Assembly (NCBI GenBank): GCA_025024175.1
Contig: QCXZ01000086.1
Location: 16,954,245-17,018,244 of the forward strand
Direction: 5' to 3'
DNA: 64,000 bases
Origin: Rhyzopertha dominica
Taxonomy: Eukaryota > Arthropoda > Insecta > Coleoptera > Bostrichidae
A program made the position numbers and the translations under genes. The stretch's first letter is position 1. Every line of letters begins with the position of its first letter. The notes under the pieces were generated by a model, which was not told the DNA's origin, ran no database searches, and saw only the letters and a program-made list of their open reading frames with translations. This document shows positions 1 through 9,939 of this stretch, piece after piece.

Positions 1-1586
1 CGCGATTTTCTTTCTCCTTTTTATTCTGGAGTTGCATTTTAATTTCATTCATGAAAGGAGTGCCGGTTAAAACTTGAGAGCCAGTGATTTTCCCCTTCGT
101 GTTTCTTGCTTGCCCTGTAGAAACTGATTGGGGAAGTGGAGAAATCTCATTTAAAATCTCTTGGGTGCTAGACGATTCAGCAATGACTTGGTGATCACTC
201 TGAACTCTGATTTTGGCAGAATTTATTTTATGCTGTGCTGTGGTCGACGAAGAAGGTCCAGCAATATCTTCAAGATCAGGCTGCAGTTGATCAGCTGTTC
301 TAGTAAATTCTTTATCAGCTTCTTTTTCGTGGCCTTCATCATCCATCTCCATCTCAATAACATTTTCAGTTACTTCACTGGGCAGAAACAAATGATCCGG
401 AAAAACATGTGGGTTTAACGGATAAATTCCAGTTTTCTCAAAGCCACTCGTTATATTACCGACCGAGGCAACACTTCCGTATGCTCTCCCAAAAATACTG
501 GCGACTTGATAAAGCCCTACAGTTCTACCAGGGTGTGCTTTTAGCCAGGTGGTAATTTCACGGTTGTAAAATGCTTCAAGTGGTCCAAAAAATGACACGT
601 CCAGCGGCTGCATCCTATGGGTGCAGTGCGGGGGCAGACACACCAATATGACTCCATTAGCCTTAGCAAATTCTAATGCTTCTAGGTTCTTGTGGCTACC
701 GTGGCCATCCAGAATCAAAATAACTTTGTTTGTAGGGTTGCAGCCAGTAGAATTAACAAAATGTTTCACCCATTTGACAAATAAATGTCCAACCAAGTAG
801 CCACTTTCATAACATAGTTGCAAGGTTCCTGGAGGTGCGCCATCGAAATATTCAGGTTTAAAGTTTTTTCTAGGAATAATCATTGCAGGCGGAATGAAAT
901 TCCCAGCAGCATTAGCGCGAACAGCGATAGAGACATGCTGGCCTCGTTCGGCACTTGTCAATGCACCAACTTGTTTTTTCCCCTTCGATGCAAATATCTT
1001 TGGAGGCCTTTGGACGGTGCTGAGGCCAGATTCATCCATGTTGTAAATGTTTGATGGAGAAATATCATTATCAGTCACCAACTTCTGTAAAGAGTTCAAA
1101 GAACTTCATGACCTGTGGCTTATTAAAAACTCTTGCCCTAGCTGCGGAAGTGGCTTCAGGGGTCCTTAACGAGATGGAGGGGTTACGCTTCCTAAACCCT
1201 TTTAGCCAATCCCAACCTGCCATTTGTGTCTCTTCGTAAAATCTGTGGGACACACCCGCTCTGTTGGCAAATTCAAACGCCAATTTTCTCACATCCGTTG
1301 TAGTTAATCCAAAAAATCGTTGCTCAAAATCGAGCAAATGGTCCACAAATTGTTTTTCTGTGACTGAATCAAATGTGGGTTTGAAACGGCCCATATTTTG
1401 AGGAACATTCATGAAGTGACGACGTAGTGTGGCCTGTGGCACATTAAATGTTTTAGAAGCCCTTAACCACCCCATCTTGTTTTGTCTAACATGTTTTATG
1501 GCGCTTGCCATATCTTCATCTGACCACGCATTGCGTGTGGTCTTCCTCACATAGTTGGCGGGCATCCTGAAAAGAAAATATAACAT
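1..1586 (-). pseudogene. pogo transposase, copy A (frameshifted, C-terminus outside window)
   Basis: Reads from 1586 down. The first 171 codons hold a psq-type helix-turn-helix (about residues 10-55, NYVRKTTRNAW...) and a CENP-B-type DNA-binding part. At about 1095-1100 one extra G shifts the frame, so the first frame stops at 1071. The DDE_1 catalytic domain (NMDESGL, LDGHGSH, QPLDVS) continues in another frame to the window edge. The same single-base shift is in copies D and E, so the element was already inactive when the array was made. Confidence 0.88.
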
Positions 1587-2044
1587 AATTTTGAAGTATT
1601 TTTACAAGTAAGAAATTCAAGGTAAGATGACATACTATGTCATTTTAAGCCGATGGTTGGTATGTCATCTTGCCCTACGAGGTAAGAAATCTTTGGTGTT
1701 TTTTGCGACTTAAAAATTGTAAGGTTAGTTTAATGATTCTTCCATATTCTTAACTCATATCAACCACAGTTCATAGTAAATTAGTCAAATACCTCAAAAA
1801 ACTTACCTGAGAGATAGTTATCGGCACAAACACTTTCAACAAAATAATAATTTAGAGTGGCGAAATCAGAAACAATGCCACCACATCCGAATAACGCAAG
1901 CGGGCGGCCTCTAATGTTTTGAGTGATTGCGCCATCTGTTAGCCGACGTATGACAATCTATTACGAGCTTGTGGCACGTTTATTTGAACTGATACAGTAA
2001 CTATGTCATCTTACCTGAGTATGTCATCTTAAGCACAGTTCCCC
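1..2044 (-). mobile_element. pogo-type DNA transposon, copy A (partial)
   Basis: The right end of a Tc1/mariner-pogo element; the other end lies before the window. It ends in an inverted repeat reading GGGGAACTGTGCTTAAGATG inward and is followed by TA, the expected target duplication. It carries a minus-strand transposase (1-1586). Copies D and E further on show the complete element of about 2.52 kb. Near the end the motif GTAAGATGACATA recurs several times (around 1620-1680 and 2000-2035), probably subterminal binding sites. Confidence 0.9.
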
Positions 2045-2067
2045 TAATAATAAGGTCCATTCGTACA

Positions 2068-2787
2068 TTGTTCACCATTAACATGGCTTGCAATGCATCT
2101 ACGGAAATCAGGAAATTAGCACCTAATGTAAGGAAAGAATTAGAACAAATGTTAGACCAAGGAAGACAATGGCAGACACTCATGTCGATTGTACCTAAAA
2201 CTTTAAATGATAATTATAACGTTGATAATATTAAACAAAATAAGTATGGTCCAGTGGAGATAAAGTAAGTTACCTATTTGTAAATGTGATTCAATTCACA
2301 ATGTGTGACAGCACACAATTATTTGATAGTAATGATAAATAAATTTCACTGTTAATGTAGTAAATTGTTTGGTTTTAGGCTGGTCGAAGATGAAGCTATC
2401 CGAACACGTAGATCATTTACTGAAATTTTATTTGATGAATGGGGCACATCTGGCATGGTTCGTCCAAAGGTGGGACATTTATTACAACTTCTTATAAAGG
2501 CAGAGGCTTCTCGAGCTGCCGATTATGTGGCAGTACGCCTTTTAGGTCAGTCACTTCCTGGCAGGCCTAAACTAGGTCCGGCTGCCATTGGAATTCCTAA
2601 ATTAGATTCCAATTCAGACTTAGAAGAATTCCTTAAAAATATGAAGTGTGGCACTTCGACAGTTATGGATGGTGTTAAATGTACTGCTTTATGTACTAAT
2701 ATCAATTATAGTGATAGAATTCAATGTGTGAAAGGCATTGAAAAATCATTATTGAATCGGACCTTAGAGTCCAGTGCATGATGAAAT
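2068..2787 (+). pseudogene. tube: tube death-domain exons, array copy 1
   Basis: Exon 1 (likely ATG 2083, MACNASTEIRKL) ends at 2264 before donor gtaagt; a 114-bp intron ends in ttag at 2378; exon 2 runs from 2379. Spliced, the frame joins as EIK-LVEDEAIRTR. The product resembles the death domain of the Toll-pathway adaptor Tube: WQTLMSIVPK, then DEWGTSGMVRPKVGHLLQLL and AADYVAVRLLGQS match the order and spacing of the family. Tube binds MyD88 and Pelle at the membrane. Exon 2 stops at 2781. Only the N-terminal part is present; the copy ends at about 2787 where array-unit sequence begins. A transcribed decoy is possible but not shown. Confidence 0.8.
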
Positions 2788-3018
2788 TTTGGTTAAATTA
2801 GGGGTTCTTTATGATTATTAAACGTTGTTATTTATAGGTATTGAGTTCATCTATCTCTAGGGTAGTAGTACTCAGAATTTTGTGCATTTGTAGAAAATCC
2901 GTAAAATATCAACGTGATTTTGAGAGCGATGACACCCTTACTTCCGTTTTTAATTGTTTTGTGTTTATACGTTGTGGGTACTTACCTAAAGCCTAGAGGT
3001 GTTTGTGCGTGACATATA
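2788..3018. other. upstream flank of tube within the array unit
   Basis: About 231 bases present in every unit, directly before each pogo element. It replaces the continuation of tube exon 2 seen in the last copy, so by position it is the original 5' flank of tube (promoter or 5' UTR) into which pogo inserted. No ORF of note. The same stretch recurs at about 4506-4733, 6222-6446 and 9712-9939. Confidence 0.65.
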
Positions 3019-3762
3019 GGGGAATTGTGCTTAAGATGACATACTTTTTGTTTTGTGGTAGATATTCGAAAAGTGAAAGGCGCTAAAAAATAAATTTCAG
3101 ATTATATATATAAAACGTTTATGTAAGTACGGAATACAAAAAAGAAAACCGTCATTATGAAGAACTTTATATATGAAATAAAGAATAAAGCCCCTCTTGT
3201 CCACAGAGGTAAGTGGCACACGTCGTTCTAAGTTGACATACCTAATTATCGGTACACAATTCGCATATAAACTCCCGAGTTCTTGGTGCCACGCCAGCAC
3301 AAAGGGTGTGGCACCATCCCTTACATAATTGGCATCGTACCCAGTGTTCTCCTGGCTTTGATTTACTATATAATTCATTACAATAAAGGCATGCAGAATC
3401 GGAGAAATCTTTGGTGTTTTTTGCGACTTAAAAATTGTAAGGTTAGTTTAATGATTCTTCCATATTCTTAACTCATATCAACCACAGTTCATAGTAAATT
3501 AGTCAAATACCTCAAAAAACTTACTTGAGAGATAGTTATCGGCACAAACACTTTCAACAAAATAATATTTTCGAGTGGCGAAATCAGAAACAATGCCACC
3601 ACATCCGAATAACGCAAGCGGGCGGCCTCTAATGTTTTGAGTGATTGCGCCATCTGTTAGCCGACGTATGACAATCTATTACGAGCTTGTGGCACGTTTA
3701 TTTGAACTGATACAGTAACTATGTCATCTTACCTGAGTATGTCATCTTAAGCACAGTTCCCC
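3019..3762 (-). mobile_element. pogo element, copy B, internally deleted (744 bp)
   Basis: Flanked by TA on both sides, with inverted repeats GGGGAATTGTGC / GGGGAACTGTGC. Compared with copy D about 1.77 kb is missing: sequence ending gcagaatcgga joins directly to gaaatctttgg, with GA microhomology. Only the C-terminal tail of the transposase (about 3200-3378, minus) is left. This is the usual form of a non-autonomous pogo derivative. Confidence 0.9.
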
Positions 3763-3785
3763 TAATAATAAGGTCCATTCGTACA

Positions 3786-4505
3786 TTGTTCACCATTAAC
3801 ATGGCTTGCAATGCATCTACGGAAATCAGGAAATTAGCACCTAATGTAAGGAAAGAATTAGAACAAATGTTAGACCAAGGAAGACAATGGCAGACACTCA
3901 TGTCGATTGTACCTAAAACTTTAAATGATAATAATAACGCTGATAATATTAAACAAAATAAGTATGGTCCAGTGGAGATAAAGTAAGTTACCTATTTGTA
4001 AATGTCATTCAATTCACAATGTGTGACAGCACACAATTATTTGATAGTAATGATAAATAAATTTCACTGTTAATGTAGTAAATTGTTTGGTTTTAGGCTG
4101 GTCGAAGATGAAGCTATCCGAACACGTAGATCATTTACTGAAATTTTATTTGATGAATGGGGCACATCTGGCATGGTTCGTCCAAAGATGGGACATTTAT
4201 TACAACTTCTTATAAAGGCAGAGGCTTCTCGAGCTGCCGATTATGTGGCAGTACGCCTTTTAGGTCAGTCACTTCCTGGCAGGCCTAAACTAGGTCCGGC
4301 TGCCATTGGAATTCCTAAATTAGATTCCAATTCAGACTTAGAAGAATTCCTTAAAAATATGAAGTGTGGCACTTCGACAGTTATGGATGGTGTTAAATGT
4401 ACTGCTTTATGTACTAATATCTATTATAGTGATAGAATTCAATGTGTGAAAGGCATTGAAAAATCATTATTGAATCGGACCTTAGAGTCCAGTGCATGAT
4501 GAAAT
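3786..4505 (+). pseudogene. tube: tube death-domain exons, array copy 2
   Basis: Same layout as copy 1, 1718 bases downstream: exon 1 to 3982, intron 3983-4096, exon 2 4097-4499. Differs by a handful of substitutions (for example Val to Met before GHLLQLL, Asn to Tyr in CTNIYYSD). Splice sites are kept. It ends at the same position in exon 2 as the other internal copies. Confidence 0.8.
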
Positions 4506-4733
4506 TTTGGTTAAATTAGGGGTTCTTTATGATTATTAAACGTTGTTATTTATAGGTATTGAGTTCATCTATCTCTAGGGTAGTACTCAGAATTTTGTGC
4601 ATTTGTAGAAAATCCGTAAAATATCAACGTGATTTTGAGAGCGATGACACCCTTACTTCCGTTTTTAATTGTTTTGTGTTTATACGTTGTGGGTACTTAC
4701 CTAAAGCCTAGAGGTGTTTGTGCGTGACATATA

Positions 4734-5478
4734 GGGGAATTGTGCTTAAGATGACATACTTTTTGTTTTGTGGTAGATATTCGAAAAGTCAAAGGCGCTA
4801 AAAAATAAATTTCAGATTATATATTTAAAACGTTTATGTAAGTACGGAATACAAAAAAGAAAACCGTCATTATGAAGAACTTTATATATGAAATAAAGAA
4901 AAAAGCCCCTCTTGTCCACAGAGGTAAGATGGCACACGTCGTTCTAAGTTGACATACCTAATTATCGGTACACAATTCGCATATAAACTCCCGAGTTCTT
5001 GGTGCCACGCCAGCACNAAGGGTGTGGCACCATCCCTTACATAATNGGCATCGTACCCAGTGTTCTCCTGGCTTTGATTTACTATATAATTCATTACAAT
5101 AAAGGCATGCAGAATCGGAGAAATCTTTGGTGTTTTTTGCGACTTAAAAATTGTAAGGTTAGTTTAATGATTCTTCCATATTCTTAACTCATATCAACCA
5201 CAGTTCATAGTAAATTAGTCAAATACCTCAAAAAACTTACCTGAGAGATAGTTATCGGCACAAACACTTTCAACAAAATAATAATTTAGAGTGGCGAAAT
5301 CAGAAACAATGCCACCACATCCGAATAACGCAAGCGGGCGGCCTCTAATGTTTTGAGTGATTGCGCCATCTGTTAGCCGACGTATGACAATCTATTACGA
5401 GCTTGTGGCACGTTTATTTGAACTGATACAGTAACTATGTCATCTTACCTGAGTATGTCATCTTAAGCACAGTTCCCC
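4734..5478 (-). mobile_element. pogo element, copy C, internally deleted (745 bp)
   Basis: Same inverted repeats, TA flanks and deletion junction as copy B, so B and C descend from one deletion event followed by tandem duplication. Two ambiguous bases (5017, 5046). The remaining coding piece is the transposase C-terminus on the minus strand. Confidence 0.9.
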
Positions 5479-5501
5479 TAATAATAAGGTCCATTCGTAC
5501 A

Positions 5502-6221
5502 TTGTTCACCATTAACATGGCTTGCAATGCATCTACGGAAATCAGGAAATTAGCACCTAGTGTAAGGAAAGAATTAGAACAAATGTTAGACCAAGGAAGA
5601 CAATGGCAGACACTCATGTCGATTGTACCTAAAACTTTAAATGATAATTGTAACGCTGATAATATTAAACAAAATAAGTATGGTCCAGTGGAGATAAAGT
5701 AAGTTACCTATTTGTAAATGTGATTCAATTCACAATGTGTGACAGCACACAATTATTTGATAGTAATGATAAATAAATTTCACTGTTAATGTAGTAATTT
5801 GTTTGGTTTTAGGCTGGTCGAAGATGAAGCTATCCGAACACGTAGATCATTTACTGAAATTTTATTTGATGAATGGGGCACATCTGGCGTGGTTCGTCCA
5901 AAGGTGGGACATTTATTACAACTTCTTATAAAGGCAGAGGCTTCTCGAGCTGCCGATTATGTGGCAGTACGCCTTTTAGGTCAGTCACTTCCTGGCAGGC
6001 CTAAACTAGGTCCGGCTGCCATTGGAATTCCTAAATTAGATTCCAATTCAGACTTAAAAGAATTCCTTAAAAATATGAAGTGTGGCACTTCGACAGTTAT
6101 GGATGGTGTTAAATGTACTGCTTTATGTACTAATATCAATTATAGTGATAGAATTCAATGTGTGAAAGGCATTGAAAAATCATTATTGAATCGGACCTTA
6201 GAGTCCAGTGCATGATGAAAT
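5502..6221 (+). pseudogene. tube: tube death-domain exons, array copy 3
   Basis: Exon 1 to 5698, intron 5699-5812 (gtaagt...ttag), exon 2 5813-6215. Nearly identical to copies 1 and 2; exon 1 has Ser for Asn in KLAPSVRKEL, and exon 2 has Lys for Glu in DLKEFL. Ends in the same truncated exon 2. Confidence 0.8.
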
Positions 6222-6446
6222 TTTGGTTAAATTAGGGGTTCTTTATGATTATTAAACGTTATTTATAGGTATTGAGTTCATCTATCTCTAGGGTAGTACT
6301 CAGAATTTTGTGCATTTGTAGAAAATCCGTAAAATATCAACGTGATTTTGAGAGCGATGACACCCTTACTTCCGTTTTTAATTGTTTTGTGTTTATACGT
6401 TGTGGGTACTTACCTAAAGCCTAGAGGTGTTTGTGCGTGACATATA

Positions 6447-8968
6447 GGGGAATTGTGCTTAAGATGACATACTTTTTGTTTTGTGGTAGTTATTCGAAAA
6501 GTCAAAGGCGCTAAAAAATAAATTTCAGATTATATATTTAAAACGTTTATGTAAGTACGGAATACAAAAAAGAAAACCGTCATTATGAAGAACTTTATAT
6601 ATGAAATAAAGAAAAAAGCCCCTCTTGTCCACAGAGGTAAGATGGCACACGTCGTTCTAAGTTGACATACCTAATTATCGGTACACAATTCGCATATAAA
6701 CTCCCGAGTTCTTGGTGCCACGCCAGCACAAAGGGTGTGGCACNGNCCCTTACATAATTGGCATCGTACCCAGTGTTCTCCTGGCTTTGATTTACTATAT
6801 AATTCATTACAATAAAGGCATGCAGAATCGGATTCATCCATATCATCAGCGCCCTGACTAAAATCAGGTTCGCTATCTGAATCATCCTGAAAGATATTCC
6901 GCTTCACCTGCTTTCGAACTCTAACGCGATTTTCTTTCTCCTTTTTATTCTGGAGTTGCATTTTAATTTCATTCATGAAAGGAGTGCCGGTTAAAACTTG
7001 AGAGCCAGTGATTTTCCCCTTCGTGTTTCTTGCTTGCCCTGTAGAAACTGATTGGGGAAGTGGAGAAATCTCATTTAAAATCTCTTGGGTGCTAGACGAT
7101 TCAGCAATGACTTGGTGATCACTCTGAACTCTGATTTTGGCAGAATTTATTTTATGCTGTGCTGTGGTCGACGAAGAAGGTCCAGCAATATCTTCAAGAT
7201 CAGGCTGCAGTTGATCAGCTGTTCTAGTAAATTCTTTATCAGCTTCTTTTTCGTGGCCTTCATCATCCATCTCCATCTCAATAACATTTTCAGTTACTTC
7301 ACTGGGCAGAAACAAATGATCCGGAAAAACATGTGGGTTTAACGGATAAATTCCAGTTTTCTCAAAGCCACTCGTTATATTACCGACCGAGGCAACACTT
7401 CCGTATGCTCTCCCAAAAATACTGGCGACTTGATAAAGCCCTACAGTTCTACCAGGGTGTGCTTTTAGCCAGGTGGTAATTTCACGGTTGTAAAATGCTT
7501 CAAGTGGTCCAAAAAATGACACGTCCAGCGGCTGCATCCTATGGGTGCAGTGCGGGGGCAGACACACCAATATGACTCCATTAGCCTTAGCAAATTCTAA
7601 TGCTTCTAAGTTCTTGTGGCTACCGTGGCCATCCAGAATCAAAATAACTTTGTTTGTAGGGTTGCAGCCAGTAGAATTAACAAAATGTTTCACCCATTTG
7701 ACAAATAAATGTCCAACCAAGTAGCCACTTTCATAACATAGTTGCAAGGTTCCTGGAGGTGCGCCATCGAAATATTCAGGTTTAAAGTTTTTTCTAGGAA
7801 TAATCATTGCAGGCGGAATGAAATTCCCAGCAGCATTAGCGCGAACAGCGATAGAGACATGCTGGCCTCGTTCGGCACTTGTCAATGCACCAACTTGTTT
7901 TTTCCCCTTCGATGCAAATATCTTTGGAGGCCTTTGGACGGTGCTGAGACCAGATTCATCCATGTTGTAAATGTTTGATGGAGAAATATCATTATCAGTC
8001 ACCAACTTCTGTAAAGAGTTCAAAGTACTTCATGACCTGTGGCTTATTAAAAGCTCTTGCCCTAGCTGCGGAAGTGGCTTCAGGGGTCTTTAACGAGATG
8101 GAGGGGTTACGCTTCCTAAACCCTTTTAGCCAATCCCAACCTGCCATTTGTGTCTCTTCGTAAAATCTGTGGGACACACCCGCTCTGTTGGCAAATTCAA
8201 ACGCCAATTTTCTCACATCCGTTGTAGTTAATCCAAAAAATCGTTGCTCAAAATCGAGCAAATGGTCCACAAATTGTTTTTCTGTGACTGAATCAAATGT
8301 GGGTTTGAAACGGCCCATATTTTGAGGAACATTCATGAAGTGACGACGTAGTGTGGCCTGTGGCACATTAAATGTTTTAGAAGCCCTTAACCACCCCATC
8401 TTGTTTGGTCTAACATGTTTTATGGCGCTTGCCATATCTTCATCTGACCACGCATTGCGTGTGGTCTTCCTCACATAGTTGGCGGGCATCCTGAAAAGAA
8501 AATATAACATAATTTTGAAGTATTTTTACAAGTAAGAAATTCAAGGTAAGATGACATACTATGTCATTTTAAGCCGATGGGTGGTATGTCATCTTGCCCT
8601 ACGAGGTAAGAAATCTTTGGTGTTTTTTGCGACTTAAAAATTGTAAGGTTAGTTTAATGATTTTTCCATATTCTTAACTCATATCAACCACAGTTCATAG
8701 TAAATTAGTCAAATACCTCAAAAAACTTACCTGAGAGATAGTTATCGGCACAAACACTTTCAACAAAATAATATTTTCGAGTGGCGAAATCAGAAACAAT
8801 GCCACCACATCCGAATAACGCAAGCGGGCGGCCTCTAATGTTTTGAGTGATTGCGCCATCTGTTAGCCGACGTATGACAATCTATTACGAGCTTGTGGCA
8901 CGTTTATTTGAACTGATACAGTAACTATGTCATCTTACCTGAGTATGTCATCTTAAGCACAGTTCCCC
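6447..8968 (-). mobile_element. pogo element, copy D, full length (2522 bp)
   Basis: Complete element between TA dinucleotides, with 26-bp terminal inverted repeats differing at one base. It contains the whole transposase reading frame on the minus strand (6671-8510), broken once. Subterminal GTAAGATGACATA-like motifs lie inside both ends. It sits between tube copies 3 and 4. Confidence 0.93.
6671..8510 (-). pseudogene. pogo transposase, copy D (one frameshift)
   Basis: N-terminal frame 8510-7995 (171 codons: psq HTH and CENP-B-type domain). C-terminal frame 8023-6671 (450 codons: DDE_1 endonuclease with Asp in NMDESGL, LDGHGSH and QPLDVS, then an acidic linker). The last about 50 residues form a PHD-like zinc cluster (CLYC, CQLC, CHTLC, CELC). 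The two frames overlap around 8020, where a single extra G shifts the frame. Two ambiguous bases fall in the zinc cluster. The protein would cut and paste the element in the nucleus; this copy cannot encode it in one piece. Confidence 0.9.
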
Positions 8969-8991
8969 TAATAATAAGGTCCATTCGTACA

Positions 8992-9711
8992 TTGTTCACC
9001 ATTAACATGGCTTGCAATGCATCTACGGAAATCAGGAAATTAGCACCTAGTGTAAGGAAAGAATTAGAACAAATGTTAGACCAAGGAAGACAATGGCAGA
9101 CACTCATGTCGATTGTACCTAAAACTTTAAATGATAATTATAACGCTGATAATATTAAACAAAATAAGTATGGTCCAGTGGAGATAAAGTAAGTTACCTA
9201 TTTGTAAATGTGATTCAATTCACAATGTGTGACAGCACACAATTATTTGATAGTAATGATAAATAAATTTCACTGTTAATGTAGTAAATTGTTTGGTTTT
9301 AGGCTGGTCGAAGATGAAGCTATCCGAACACGTAGATCATTTACTGAAATTTTATTTGATGAATGGGGCACATCTGGCATGGTTCGTCCAAAGCTGGGAC
9401 ATTTATTACAACTTCTTATAAAGGCAGAGGCTTCTCGAGCTGCCGATTATGTGGCAGTACGCCTGTTAGGTCAGTCACTTCCTGGCAGGCCTACACTAGG
9501 TCCGGCTGCCATTGGAATTCCTAAATTAGATTCCAATTCAGACTTAGAAGAATTCCTTAAAAATATGAAGTGTGGCACTTCGACAGTTATGGATGGTGTT
9601 AAATGTACTGCTTTATGTACTAATATCAATTATAGTGATAGAATTCAATGTGTGAAAGGCATTGAAAAATCATTATTGAATCGGACCTTAGAGTCCAGTG
9701 CATGATGAAAT
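8992..9711 (+). pseudogene. tube: tube death-domain exons, array copy 4
   Basis: Exon 1 to 9188, intron 9189-9302, exon 2 9303-9705, followed by unit flank and pogo E. Substitutions include Val to Leu before GHLLQLL and Lys to Thr in GRPTLGPA. Splice sites and the terminal TGATGA are as in the other copies. Confidence 0.8.
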
Positions 9712-9939
9712 TTTGGTTAAATTAGGGGTTCTTTATGATTATTAAACGTTGTTATTTATAGATATTGAGTTCATCTATCTCTAGGGTAGTACTCAGAATT
9801 TTGTGCATTTGTAGAAAATCCGTAAAATATCAACGTGATTTTGAGAGCGATGACACCCTTACTTCCGTTTTTAATTGTTTTGTGTTTATACGTTGTGGGT
9901 ACTTACCTAAAGCCTAGAGGTGTTTGTGCGTGACATATA

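Noticed and set aside
161..1239. Plus-strand ORFs over the pogo elements (recurring at 7085-8163 and 10578-11655)
   Set aside because: They lie opposite the conserved transposase frame and have no family features; they recur only because the element recurs.
2001..2183. 60-codon minus-strand ORF repeated in every array unit
   Set aside because: Antisense shadow of tube exon 1 and the pogo end.
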